Below the pieces are notes generated by a model that ran no database searches, was not told where the DNA came from, and saw only the letters and a program-made list of their open reading frames with translations. Source: CALBGR01 sp964499935 (lineage in GTDB: Bacteria; Patescibacteriota; Saccharimonadia; Saccharimonadales; UBA4665). Taken from it: DNA of 64,000 bases. The translations under genes were made by a program, and so were the position numbers. The stretch's first letter is position 1, and each line of letters starts with the position of its first letter. Shown piece after piece: positions 54,866 through 63,700 of the stretch. The stretch lies in NCBI GenBank assembly GCA_964499935.1, contig CAZCMS010000001.1:434001-498000 (forward strand). The letters are read 5' to 3'.

Positions 54866-55486
54866 ATGGGCACCAAATCAACTCAGACAAAAAAATCTTG
54901 GACCTTACAGCGAGTGTTCCCGTATATATTAGTAATTGCTGGATTCTTTGCGTTGCTTGCATCGACTATGATAATGGTTGAGAAGCTTCATACCCTCGAA
55001 AATCCTGGTGCGACAGCAATTTGCGATATTAATCCAATAATTAGCTGTGGATCAGTCATGAAGACCGAGCAGGCAAGAATATTTGGGTTTGATAACAGCT
55101 TTATGGGACTAATTGCGTTTCCAATTTTTATTACTGTTGGATTTGCGTTGTTGGCTGGCGCTACACTTAAGCGCTGGTTTTGGATTGGCCTCCAGATTGG
55201 CGCAACATTTGCAGTGGCATTTATCCACTGGCTTATATACCAGTCAATATTTACTATTCAGTCATTATGCCCATTTTGTATGGTGCTGTGGGTATCGACC
55301 ATCCTATTGTTTTGGTATGTTACTGTATACAATCTGAAGGCTGGAAATATTTCACTGCCAAAACGCTTTAAAAAAGTACAAGCTTTTGTACTCGCCCATC
55401 ACGTAGATGTATTACTTGCATGGTATCTTGTCATCGTTGGTATTGTATTGTATAAATTTTGGTATTATTTCAAGACTTTAATTTAG
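54866..55486 (+). CDS. Vitamin K epoxide reductase family protein (VKOR)
   Basis: This bacterial VKOR homologue is a membrane quinone reductase that reoxidises a thioredoxin-like partner and so drives disulfide formation in secreted proteins. It has four or five hydrophobic helices and two cysteine pairs: CDINPIISC (Cys53, Cys61) in the loop and CPFC (Cys135, Cys138) at the quinone side, both as in the family. At 206 residues there is no fused thioredoxin domain. I chose ATG 54866 (MGTKSTQTKK), with TATAAT at 54849-54854. Likely clients are the disulfide-bonded extracellular proteins encoded in this window. Confidence 0.9.
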   Translation: MGTKSTQTKKSWTLQRVFPYILVIAGFFALLASTMIMVEKLHTLENPGATAICDINPIISCGSVMKTEQARIFGFDNSFMGLIAFPIFITVGFALLAGATLKRWFWIGLQIGATFAVAFIHWLIYQSIFTIQSLCPFCMVLWVSTILLFWYVTVYNLKAGNISLPKRFKKVQAFVLAHHVDVLLAWYLVIVGIVLYKFWYYFKTLI

Positions 55487-55547
55487 ATAGATATCATTTG
55501 TGATATAGATCAATGGGCATAAGGCTTATGTTAGCTATACTGTAGGT

Positions 55548-55979
55548 ATGGGTAGCTTCATGCCTACAGTCGATGCGTATATGCTGAGCCTTCCGCCAGC
55601 GAGGCGAAGGATTATTTCAGCGTTACGTTCGATTATTGTCGACAATCTTCCAAAAGGTTATCAGGAGGGTATGGAGTACGGCATGATAGCGTATTACATT
55701 CCAATTTCTAAGTATCCTAAAACGTATAATGGACAGCCCTTAGGGTATATTTCAATAGCATCACATAAAGACTATGTTTCTCTGTATCTTATGGCAATAT
55801 ATGGGGTTGGTGACGCAGAGTTCCGCCGTGCGTACAGAAGAACAGGCAAAAGACTTGATATGGGTAAGAGTTGTGTTAGGTTTCGGTCTTTGGATGATAT
55901 CCCAACGCAGTTGATTGCAGAGACCGTTGCCAGATATGCGCCAGAAGAATTCATTAAACTGTACGAGCAAACACATTAA
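55548..55979 (+). CDS. DUF1801 family protein
   Basis: This 143-residue protein shows the DUF1801/YdhG-type pattern: VDAYMLSLPPARRRIISALRSII, MEYGMIAYYIPI, YISIASHKDYVSLYLMA and MGKSCVRFRSLDDIPTQLIAETV. Function is not established. TATACT (55536-55541) ends six bases before the ATG, so the mRNA is leaderless. A second member of the family is at 63297. Confidence 0.85.
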   Translation: MGSFMPTVDAYMLSLPPARRRIISALRSIIVDNLPKGYQEGMEYGMIAYYIPISKYPKTYNGQPLGYISIASHKDYVSLYLMAIYGVGDAEFRRAYRRTGKRLDMGKSCVRFRSLDDIPTQLIAETVARYAPEEFIKLYEQTH

Positions 55980-56022
55980 ATAAGGATGAGCGGGTTGCGC
56001 GCGTTGACAATGTCTGTATAAT

Positions 56023-56232
56023 TGTAAGAGATTCAGATTGAAAGTTTTCGTCCTTATTTGTCAGAACTTCTTATTCTCCTCTTGCCGACCCATACAGATT
56101 ACAAGGTTACAGCATCCCACCAGAGACGTGGATTTCAGAGGTAGAGACAAATATTTATTGCAAAAGCGCTAGTTATTAGTGCGTCAAAATAACACAAAAA
56201 CAACAAAAAAGATCAACATTAAGCGAGGGTAC
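56023..56232 (+). promoter_or_regulatory. Long leader of the CHAP protein gene
   Basis: About 200 bases separate a likely -10 box (TATAAT, 56017-56022) from the ATG at 56233. The leader is AT-rich with no clear strong stem or known riboswitch motif that I can see. A long untranslated leader is unusual in this gene-dense, leader-poor genome. Confidence 0.35.
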
Positions 56233-57363
56233 ATGAGTAAGCGTTCATTAGTATTATTAGGTAACATACGAAAACAACTTACGAAAAAACAATTTAAAAT
56301 CATAACTTCACTTGCGGTTGCAGTGGGAATAATGGGAGGTTTTTCTACATTTGTATATGCAGCAAACTACAATGCTCAAATTAATGAGTTAAAGAAGCAG
56401 AATAATCAAACTAAGGCCGAAAAGCAAAATCTCCAAACTACAGCCGTAGGTATATCTGACCAGATAGCTGCATTGCAGGCAGAAATATCGGGCTTGGAGT
56501 CTCAGATTAACGAGAACAAGGCTAAAGACAGACAATTGCAGGCTGATATTGCAAAAGCCGAAGCTGACCTAGAGGAGCAGAAGCAAACGCTAGGCGTAAA
56601 CATTAAACAGATGTATGTCGAAAATGAGATGAGTACACTTGAAATGTTGGCCTCGAGCAAAACTTTAGGAGACTATGTTGATAAAGCGCAGTATCGAAAT
56701 AGTGTACAGGCAAAAATTACAGCAACCGTTGATAAGATCAATGCGCTCAAGAAACAGCTTGACGATCAAAGACTAGCGGTACAACGATTGCTAGAAGACC
56801 AGCAGGCAATGCAATCACGCATACAGGCGCAAAAAGCAGAGAGTGATCGATTATTGGCACTGAATCAGCAGGAACAGAACAGTCTGGAGAAGGATATCCA
56901 AAGTCGCAACACACAGATCACCTCATTACAGAAAAAACAGGCTCAAGAAAACGCCCGATACAACATAGGCAAAGTTGTCACAGGTGGCACAGGCAGCTAT
57001 CCGTGGGCAAATGCACCATGGCCAAACAGTATTTCGGACCCGTGGGGTATGTACAAGCGACAGTGTGTTTCGTATACCGCATGGAAGGTTTCTAATAGCG
57101 GGCGATATATGCCATATTGGGGTGGTCGCGGTAACGCAAAGCAATGGGATGATAACGCCCGCGCAGCTGGTATACCGGTTGATACAAATCCAAGAGTTGG
57201 TGATGTTGCTGTAAGTAATGCAGGTACCTACGGACATGTTATGTATGTTGAGGCAGTCCATAGCGACGGCACCATTAGTATTAGCCAGTATAATGCAAAC
57301 TGGACTGGTACATATAGCGAGGCGCGTCGCTCGACTACAGGACTTGTGTTCATACACTTCTAG
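56233..57363 (+). CDS. Secreted peptidoglycan hydrolase with coiled coil and CHAP domain
   Basis: This 376-residue protein has a signal sequence (KIITSLAVAVGIMGGFSTFVYAA, cleavage near VYAA), a coiled coil of about 200 residues (INELKKQNNQTKAEKQN onward), and a C-terminal CHAP amidase/endopeptidase domain with Cys278 in QCVSYTAW, His335 in YGHVMYVE and the following QYN. The layout is that of PcsB-type cell-division hydrolases regulated through the coiled coil. I chose ATG 56233 because it starts the signal peptide and follows GAGG. It may split daughter cells or act on the wall of a partner cell. Confidence 0.88.
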   Translation: MSKRSLVLLGNIRKQLTKKQFKIITSLAVAVGIMGGFSTFVYAANYNAQINELKKQNNQTKAEKQNLQTTAVGISDQIAALQAEISGLESQINENKAKDRQLQADIAKAEADLEEQKQTLGVNIKQMYVENEMSTLEMLASSKTLGDYVDKAQYRNSVQAKITATVDKINALKKQLDDQRLAVQRLLEDQQAMQSRIQAQKAESDRLLALNQQEQNSLEKDIQSRNTQITSLQKKQAQENARYNIGKVVTGGTGSYPWANAPWPNSISDPWGMYKRQCVSYTAWKVSNSGRYMPYWGGRGNAKQWDDNARAAGIPVDTNPRVGDVAVSNAGTYGHVMYVEAVHSDGTISISQYNANWTGTYSEARRSTTGLVFIHF

Positions 57364-57375
57364 ATAACGTACTTA

Positions 57376-57416
57376 TTAGCGAGTCATCATCAGGTATGAG
57401 GCTCGCTAATTCTTTT
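57376..57416 (+). terminator. Intrinsic terminator of the CHAP gene
   Basis: TTAGCGAG / CTCGCTAA (57376-57383 and 57402-57409) form an eight-pair stem, followed by TTCTTTTG. Confidence 0.75.
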
Positions 57417-57470
57417 GTATTACAAAAAGTGTGTAAGCATATATTTCGATGCTATAATTAATAGTAATTA

Positions 57471-58817
57471 ATGGGTGAAATAATATTTCTTCTTATCTCC
57501 GCAGTATTGATCGTAGCCTGTGGGATTTTTGTGGCTGCAGAGTTTGCGCTCATTACTGTCGATAGAGCAACGGTACAACGTAAGGCACGCAGTGGTGACA
57601 AAGGCGCACAAGGTGTAGACGTGGCGCTCGGTAGTCTGTCGACTCAATTATCGGGTGCACAAGTTGGTATCACAATAACAAATTTAGCTATAGGATATCT
57701 TGCGCAGCCTTCACTTACAGCGTTAGTAGAAGGCCCGTTAAAACAACTAGGTATACAGGGAGCAACTGTAGCCGGCGTGTCTGCTGTAATAGCCCTATTG
57801 CTTGCTACTGCAGCAACAATGATTTTTGGCGAACTTGTACCTAAGAATCTGGCAATTGCGATGCCACTCGAAACAGCAAAATCAGTACAACAGTTTCAAA
57901 GAACGTTTAGTTGGGTTATGACCTATCCAATCAGGCTCTGTAATGGCACGGCTAATGCGATTTTGCGTCGAATGGGTATTGAGCCGAGAGAAGAGTTGGC
58001 TTCTGCACGGTCTGCGGAAGAACTTTCGTCTATCGTGCGACGTTCTGCCGACAAGGGTACTTTGCCAAAAGAAATGGCACTCATGCTTGAGCGTTCATTA
58101 ACATTTGGTGAAAGGCGAGCGGATGAAGTAATGACGCCACGTGCGCGAGTAGAGAGTGTGCGGGCTTTGGATATGGCCGATGTAGTTATCGAAAGAGCTC
58201 GTAGCTCAGGGTTTTCGCGTTTTCCAGTTACCGGAAAAGATATCGACGACATTATTGGGGTGGTGCATGTAAAGCATGCGGTAAGTGTTGCTAAAGAAAA
58301 AAGAAAATCAACACCAGTTAAGAAAATAATGAAAGAGCCGATAGTTGTGCCATCTAATATACAGCTGGATCCTCTCATGGAAATGCTGCGTAAGGGTGGG
58401 TTGCAGATGGCGGTGGTAATCGACGAGTTTGGTGGCACCGATGGTATCGTAACGGTCGAAGATCTAATCGAAGAATTAGTAGGAGAGGTTAGAGACGAGC
58501 ACGACAAAGCTGATGTGGTGCCCCAGAAAATTAAGCCGGATGTATGGATATTGCCTGGCTTATTACGTCCAGATGAGGCAAGTCAGTTTATTGGTGTTGC
58601 ATTTCCAGAAGAGGAAGAGTTTGAGACACTAGGAGGTTTAATTGCTGAACGCTTGGAGCAGATGCCGAAAAAACTTGATGAAGTCGAGATCATAGTAGTG
58701 GATCGTGATGGACAAGAACGTAAAATGCGCTTGAAAGTTGCTAGTATGGACGGACATAGGGTAGAGAAAATACGAGCAACAATAGTGCGTCGACCTCAAG
58801 GAGAGGGTAATGGATAG
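57471..58817 (+). CDS. CNNM/CorC-type membrane protein with CBS pair (copy 1)
   Basis: This 448-residue protein has the HlyC/CorC layout: an N-terminal DUF21 (CNNM) domain with about four helices (IIFLLISAVLIVACGIFVAAEFAL; ATAATMIFGELVPKNLAIAMP), a pair of CBS domains (VMTPRARVESVRALD to TDGIVTVEDLIEELVGEVRDEHD) and a C-terminal transporter-associated domain. The family is linked to Mg2+/Co2+ handling, though its transport role is debated. TATAAT (57453-57458) lies 12 bases before the ATG. It overlaps its paralogue by eight bases. Confidence 0.9.
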   Translation: MGEIIFLLISAVLIVACGIFVAAEFALITVDRATVQRKARSGDKGAQGVDVALGSLSTQLSGAQVGITITNLAIGYLAQPSLTALVEGPLKQLGIQGATVAGVSAVIALLLATAATMIFGELVPKNLAIAMPLETAKSVQQFQRTFSWVMTYPIRLCNGTANAILRRMGIEPREELASARSAEELSSIVRRSADKGTLPKEMALMLERSLTFGERRADEVMTPRARVESVRALDMADVVIERARSSGFSRFPVTGKDIDDIIGVVHVKHAVSVAKEKRKSTPVKKIMKEPIVVPSNIQLDPLMEMLRKGGLQMAVVIDEFGGTDGIVTVEDLIEELVGEVRDEHDKADVVPQKIKPDVWILPGLLRPDEASQFIGVAFPEEEEFETLGGLIAERLEQMPKKLDEVEIIVVDRDGQERKMRLKVASMDGHRVEKIRATIVRRPQGEGNG

Positions 58818-59844
58818 TATTGTCGCAATAGTACTCGTAGTGGCGTTGTTGCTTGGTAACGCTTTTTTTGTGGCAGCAGAATTTGCGCTTGTTTCTGCAC
58901 GTCGATCTACTATAGAACCACAGGCACTCGCTGGCTCACGTCGAGCAAAAATAACGCTTAAAGCAATGGAAAATGTTTCTATCATGATGGCGTGCGCGCA
59001 ATTGGGCATTACGTTATGCTCATTAGGACTCGGTGCATTAGGAGAGCCAGCAATTGCACATTTCTTAGAAGATCCACTTGCAGCGTTAGGGGTGTCACAG
59101 GGCTTATTGCATCCTATCTCATTTGCGATAGCCCTAACGATAATGACCTTCTTGCACGTAGTGATCGGAGAGATGGTGCCTAAAAATATGACATTAGCTC
59201 GCCCTGACCGTTCGGCGTTATTACTGGCATCGCCTTTAACATTTATCGTTCGTGTCTTTAGGCCTGCTATTGCAGGACTAAATGCTATCGCAAACGTAAC
59301 ATTGCGCCTAGTTGGCGTTCAGCCCAAAAACGAAGTTGCAAGCGCTTTTACAAGAGATGAAGTGGCGGGATTTGTCGAGGAGTCACGAAGAGAAGGGCTG
59401 CTGAGTGAAGAGAAAGAGCATCTTTTAGCAGGCACTATCCAATTTGATAAAAGATTAGTGGAACATATTCTTATACCAATGAATAAGCTTGTGACAGTAG
59501 GCTGTAAAGATTCGGGTGATACCGTTGAAGATATTGTTTCAAAGACAGGCTATTCACGGCTGCCTGTAGTTGGCCCAGATGATAAGTTATCCGGTTACGT
59601 ACATATCAAAGATATCTTACAGGCAAAGAGTATGAAGCAACCATTGCGTGGCGCAACGGTTAGAAAACTTGTAAACGTAGAGCCTACGGATACGCTTAGG
59701 GTTGCATTGGCCCGCATGCAGAAGGCTGGTTCGCATATGGCGATGGTTGTAGGGAAAGATAAGAAAGCGTTGGGTGTTGTAGCGCTTGAAGACGCTGTTG
59801 AAGAATTGGTTGGTGAGATTCGGGACGAAAACCAGGTGCGATAA
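58810..59844 (+). CDS. CNNM/CorC-type membrane protein with CBS pair (copy 2)
   Basis: This is a paralogue of the preceding gene, 344 residues, with the same DUF21 helices (VLLGNAFFVAAEFALVSARRS, LHVVIGEMVPKNMTLARP) and CBS pair (ILIPMNKLVTVGCKD to ALEDAVEELVGEIRDENQ), but it stops right after the second CBS domain and lacks the C-terminal associated domain. The start overlaps the upstream stop (ATGGATAG), which indicates translational coupling, so the two proteins may form a heteromer. Confidence 0.88.
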   Translation: MDSIVAIVLVVALLLGNAFFVAAEFALVSARRSTIEPQALAGSRRAKITLKAMENVSIMMACAQLGITLCSLGLGALGEPAIAHFLEDPLAALGVSQGLLHPISFAIALTIMTFLHVVIGEMVPKNMTLARPDRSALLLASPLTFIVRVFRPAIAGLNAIANVTLRLVGVQPKNEVASAFTRDEVAGFVEESRREGLLSEEKEHLLAGTIQFDKRLVEHILIPMNKLVTVGCKDSGDTVEDIVSKTGYSRLPVVGPDDKLSGYVHIKDILQAKSMKQPLRGATVRKLVNVEPTDTLRVALARMQKAGSHMAMVVGKDKKALGVVALEDAVEELVGEIRDENQVR

Positions 59845-59847
59845 CTT

Positions 59848-60564
59848 TTATTTTGTCTTTAGTACCCGTGGCACGATGCCAAATACAAGAATTACCGCGT
59901 AAATAACTGCAAATCCGCACATAATACTTGGTATAGCAACGGTTGTTTCTGGATGTATTGCATTGACTATTCCAGTAGGCAAAATGAAGCTCAGATAGCC
60001 AAAGGCTTGCATCATTAGTGCTTCGCGGATTTTTCTAGTTGCTGCAACCCCAAAATACAAACACATACTTACGCCAGCAAGTAGCCAGAAATAATAATAC
60101 GTGAAGAAAATTCCACCAAGCTTATCAGTGAGCTGGAATACTGCGTAATTTCCACCACATGCATAGCTTTGGAACGCGCCACTGCTAAATCCAAAAATTA
60201 TCATAAGGGTTATACCTGTTGCATAGGCTATCCAGACAGTATATTTTGAGCCTCGTCCTGCAATAGTTTGCACCAAATGAATACCTAGCGGAGGCAAGAG
60301 AGTGATTGCAGCGTAACCTAGGCGAGAATAAGGACCTGCCAGTCCAGCCTGGCCTTCGCAAACGTTGAACTCGGCAAACTGAAATAATGCTAAGCACAAT
60401 AATGTCGCACCAATAATGCGTGTTAACGGACTCATTCTATAGCGAATAATGGTGTACAGCAAAAGACCGATTTCGATTGCAAACGTCGCAATCATTACTG
60501 GTGGTGAAAAACAGAAAAATGTTGCGGAACGTTTTTTGTTGGATAGCATCCAGTTAGTATACAT
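59848..60564 (-). CDS. Seven-helix membrane protein
   Basis: This 238-residue protein has about seven hydrophobic helices (VMIATFAIEIGLLLYTIIRY; IIGATLLCLALFQFAEFNV; YAAITLLPPLGIHLVQTIA; TVWIAYATGITLMIIFGFS; FTYYYFWLLAGVSMCLYFG; YLSFILPTGIVNAI; IMCGFAVIYAVILVFGIVP). The layout resembles the 7TM sensor region that precedes some histidine kinases, but no kinase domain follows. It converges on copy 2 with three bases between the stops. Function unknown. Confidence 0.65.
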   Translation of the reverse strand: MYTNWMLSNKKRSATFFCFSPPVMIATFAIEIGLLLYTIIRYRMSPLTRIIGATLLCLALFQFAEFNVCEGQAGLAGPYSRLGYAAITLLPPLGIHLVQTIAGRGSKYTVWIAYATGITLMIIFGFSSGAFQSYACGGNYAVFQLTDKLGGIFFTYYYFWLLAGVSMCLYFGVAATRKIREALMMQAFGYLSFILPTGIVNAIHPETTVAIPSIMCGFAVIYAVILVFGIVPRVLKTK

Positions 60565-60663
60565 GATTACGTTTAGAGTTTCGATGTATGTTTATAGAGA
60601 CACCAGCTTAGCAGCTGTGGTAGTATATATGCATCTTTTTTAAATCCAGTAACTAGGAGCAAT

Positions 60664-61626
60664 ATGGCTAAAAACGACACCGTAATTACGGTAAAAGACT
60701 TGCAAAAATCTTACGGCAAAAACGAAGTACTCAAAGGCGTCAATTTTACCGTAAAGCGGGGATCAATGCTTGCACTGCTTGGTCCGAATGGTGCCGGTAA
60801 GACAACCACTGTAAAAATATTAAGCACACTTCTGTCGTATGATGGGGGGTCGGTAAAAGTTGAGGGTTTTGAAGCTGGCAAAGAAGCAGATAAAGTTCGA
60901 AATGTTATAGGACTCACAGGGCAATCTGCAGCAGTTGATGAATTGCTGACAGGTCGTGAAAACCTCATCATGATGGGGCGGTTGTATAGGCTTACTAAGG
61001 AAAGCGCCAGGCTACGTGCTGAAGAGTTATTGAATGATTTTGATCTTGTTGATGCAGCTGATCGTCCAGCTAAAACGTATTCTGGTGGTATGCGCCGGAG
61101 ATTAGACTTAGCCGTTAGCCTAATCGCAGCACCGCCGGTTATATTTTTAGATGAACCAACCACAGGACTGGACCCACGTTCTAGGCTGGCAATGTGGGCA
61201 ATTATCAAGAAATTGATGGCTGACGGAACTACTATTTTACTTACAACCCAATACCTCGAAGAAGCCGATCAGCTTGCAGATAGAATTGTCGTGATTGATG
61301 GTGGAAAAGTTATTGCCGAAGGTACCGCTAGCGAGCTGAAGGGTAAGGTTGGTAACGACCGACTTGAGCTTACAGTAGGTAATAAAACTGCATACACAAA
61401 AGCACTGCGTGTACTTGGAAAAAATGTTGTTGATACAGACGATCAGGAGCATACGATTACCACAATTATTAAAAAGACGAACACTGATGTAAAAGCGGTG
61501 CTTGATGCGTTGGAGTTAGAAAAAGTTACCATTACTTCGTTGACAGTCCATAAGCCAACCCTTGATGATGTATTCCTGTCTCTGACTGGAAAACAAAAGC
61601 AAGCAACAGAGAGTGAGGATAAATAA
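60664..61626 (+). CDS. ABC-2 type exporter ATPase (DrrA-like)
   Basis: This 320-residue ATPase of a two-gene exporter has Walker A LGPNGAGKTTT, signature YSGGMRRRLDL, Walker B VIFLDEPTTGLDP and a C-terminal domain (NDRLELTVGNKTAYTKAL) typical of the daunorubicin-resistance DrrA subfamily. AGGAG lies ahead of the ATG. It is followed directly by the permease. Substrates of this group range from lipids to antibiotics; the sequence does not decide. Confidence 0.93.
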   Translation: MAKNDTVITVKDLQKSYGKNEVLKGVNFTVKRGSMLALLGPNGAGKTTTVKILSTLLSYDGGSVKVEGFEAGKEADKVRNVIGLTGQSAAVDELLTGRENLIMMGRLYRLTKESARLRAEELLNDFDLVDAADRPAKTYSGGMRRRLDLAVSLIAAPPVIFLDEPTTGLDPRSRLAMWAIIKKLMADGTTILLTTQYLEEADQLADRIVVIDGGKVIAEGTASELKGKVGNDRLELTVGNKTAYTKALRVLGKNVVDTDDQEHTITTIIKKTNTDVKAVLDALELEKVTITSLTVHKPTLDDVFLSLTGKQKQATESEDK

Positions 61627-62436
61627 ATGGCGACAGAGTTAAAATTTGAAAAAAAGCCACGACTTGTACTAGAGGTTTATGATTCTTTAATAATGATTAA
61701 ACGTAGTAGCAGACATATTGTTCGTAATACCGACCAGCTACTTGGAACATTTTTCCAGCCAATTATGTTTTTGCTACTTTTTTCGGCAGTGTTTGGCGGA
61801 GCGATATCAAAGGCGCTACCATCAAATGTTAGTTATTTGGATTTTTTGATGGCAGGTATCATTGTGCAGACGGTTGCATTTGGTTCGACGACTACGGCAA
61901 TTGCAATTTGTAATGACTTGCAAAGAGGTATTGTTGATAGATTCCGCTCGCTACCTATGAGTAATTTAGCGGTACTCAATGGTCATGTCGTGTCTGACTT
62001 GTTTAGAAATGGTATTTCGACACTCGTGATGCTAATAGTTGGATTCCTCATTGGTTTTCGCAGTAGCGCAAGCTTTACTGATTGGCTACTAATTGCTGGT
62101 ATTTTGATATTATTCACGCTTGCTTTTTCGTGGCTTGCTGCGATTGTGGGCGTAGTAGCTAAGAGCGTAGAGGGTGTGCAATGGCTAACATTTGTAATAA
62201 TCATGCCTTTAACATTTGCAAGTAGTGCATTTGTGCCGGCCGAAGGTATGCCAAAGGTACTCCGTGCCTTTGCTGAAAACCAGCCAATCACACAAGTGAT
62301 CGAAGCTGTGCGTGCTCTTATTTTAGGTACGCCAATTGGTAATTATGGCTGGCTATCACTTGCATGGAGTATTGGAATTTTGGTTGTTGCAGTGCCAGTT
62401 GCTTCGTGGCTCTTTCGGCACAAAACCTCATCGTAG
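61627..62436 (+). CDS. ABC-2 type exporter permease (DrrB-like)
   Basis: This is a 269-residue permease with six helices (LLGTFFQPIMFLLLFSAVFGGAI; FLMAGIIVQTVAFGSTTTAIA; LVMLIVGFLIGF; LLIAGILILFTLAFSWLAAIVGVVA; FVIIMPLTFASSAFVPAEGMP; LAWSIGILVVAVPVASWLF). The ABC-2 signature FASSAFVPAEGMPKVLRAFAENQPITQV is present. It starts right after the stop of the ATPase gene, so the two form a single operon and complex. Confidence 0.92.
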   Translation: MATELKFEKKPRLVLEVYDSLIMIKRSSRHIVRNTDQLLGTFFQPIMFLLLFSAVFGGAISKALPSNVSYLDFLMAGIIVQTVAFGSTTTAIAICNDLQRGIVDRFRSLPMSNLAVLNGHVVSDLFRNGISTLVMLIVGFLIGFRSSASFTDWLLIAGILILFTLAFSWLAAIVGVVAKSVEGVQWLTFVIIMPLTFASSAFVPAEGMPKVLRAFAENQPITQVIEAVRALILGTPIGNYGWLSLAWSIGILVVAVPVASWLFRHKTSS

Positions 62437-62498
62437 GGCAGGGCGATAAGCATAAGAAATTTCTTCGCAGAGCAGTTACTGCTATTATCTAGTCTAGA

Positions 62499-63284
62499 AT
62501 GAGTACTCCAGGATATACACAAGAGCCTCGACCAGATGTCAGGCTACATAACATTGATCCGCTGTATGAATATTATGATGATCTGCAGCCTAACGCCAGC
62601 GTACAAGAGGCATTGCTTGCGGTATCTGCTCGAATATATCACCCACGCATATCGTATGATGAAGGTGCTGCCGAGCGTATTGAGGCATTAACAAAACAAG
62701 GTTCGTCACTATTGATGGCGAGCAACCACATCAACGTATTTGATCAAAATGCCATCGCAGCTGCGGTGTATTCAGAGTCCGCTTTTCAGGCTGTTATTGG
62801 CAATACGTTTGTGCCTGCAAAGGTGCCATATTTTTTGCGCCCTCGCCTGAGAACGCTTATGGAGGCAGTAGGCGCTATACCTGTTGTGCGCGCGCAAGAT
62901 GTAGAAGGTGTGGTAGATGGAGTGCCGAAGCAGGCCAAGGCAGCGTTGCGATTAATCAAGACTTGCTCTAAGAAGCTTGAAAATGGGCAACACATGTTTA
63001 TTTTCCCAGAAGGAACCCGCAATAAAGGCGATTTACATGAGCTCGGAAAGATTAATAAAGGAATTGGCAGAATCGCTTGTGGTGTAGAGGGTAGAGGTGT
63101 AGCTATTGTGCCAATGGGCTTGTGGTATGGCAATGACCCAAAGTTTACTGATACACTTCAGCCAAATCTACATGTTGGTGCACCAATTGAGGGTCCATTT
63201 GAAAATCCAGGTCAAGCACTATCGTTGCTCCGTGGTGCTATGAGGCACTGTCTCGATGTGGCAATTGCTGATAGGAATGTCTAG
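62499..63284 (+). CDS. plsC: 1-acyl-sn-glycerol-3-phosphate acyltransferase-like protein
   Basis: This 261-residue acyltransferase of phospholipid synthesis has the HX4D catalytic motif as NHINVFD and the substrate-binding EGTR in FIFPEGTRNKGD. There is no strong membrane helix, so it is likely peripheral. Many episymbionts take up host lipids and remodel them, which would give such an enzyme a role. The start is fixed only by the first ATG of the frame. Confidence 0.82.
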   Translation: MSTPGYTQEPRPDVRLHNIDPLYEYYDDLQPNASVQEALLAVSARIYHPRISYDEGAAERIEALTKQGSSLLMASNHINVFDQNAIAAAVYSESAFQAVIGNTFVPAKVPYFLRPRLRTLMEAVGAIPVVRAQDVEGVVDGVPKQAKAALRLIKTCSKKLENGQHMFIFPEGTRNKGDLHELGKINKGIGRIACGVEGRGVAIVPMGLWYGNDPKFTDTLQPNLHVGAPIEGPFENPGQALSLLRGAMRHCLDVAIADRNV

Positions 63285-63296
63285 TATACTGTAGAC

Positions 63297-63689
63297 ATGA
63301 ATAAAGATATTGCAGCCTATCACAACACTCTAGCGGATGAAGATAAAGAGATCTGCGAACTGCTCTATACAGAAATTAAACATGGATTACCCGAAGCAGA
63401 AAATAAGGTGTGGCACAGGCATCCGGTATGGTTTTTGAACGGTAACCCGATTGTTGGTTACAGTAAGCTCAAGGCGGGCGTAAGATTGATGTTTTGGAGT
63501 GGCATGGATTTTGAGGAGCCAAGTTTGCAGCCTGGTTCCGGTAAGTTCAAGGACGCGTCAATTATGTATCACGATGTTTCGGAGGTTGATAAAAATAATC
63601 TTGAGCGCTGGCTGAAAAAATCCAGACGGATTCAGTGGGACTACAAAAATATAGTGAAGCGCAAAGGTAAGCTTGAAAAATTATTTTAG
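63297..63689 (+). CDS. DUF1801 family protein
   Basis: This 130-residue protein has the DUF1801 pattern: HNTLADEDKEICELLYTEI, GLPEAENKVWHRHPVWFLNGNPIVGYSKLKAGVRLMFWSG and C-terminal RWLKKSRRIQWDYKNI. TATACT (63285-63290) ends six bases before the ATG and lies just beyond the stop of plsC, so it has its own leaderless promoter. It belongs to the same family as the gene at 55548. Confidence 0.85.
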   Translation: MNKDIAAYHNTLADEDKEICELLYTEIKHGLPEAENKVWHRHPVWFLNGNPIVGYSKLKAGVRLMFWSGMDFEEPSLQPGSGKFKDASIMYHDVSEVDKNNLERWLKKSRRIQWDYKNIVKRKGKLEKLF

Positions 63690-63700
63690 GCAGGGGTGAT

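Noticed and set aside
56004..56022. TTGACA-TATAAT promoter ahead of the CHAP gene
   Set aside because: The two boxes are only seven bases apart, too close to work together; only the TATAAT is kept as a possible -10.
57376..57416. Palindromic operator between the CHAP and CNNM genes
   Set aside because: Stem followed by a T-rich run directly after a stop codon is better explained as an intrinsic terminator.
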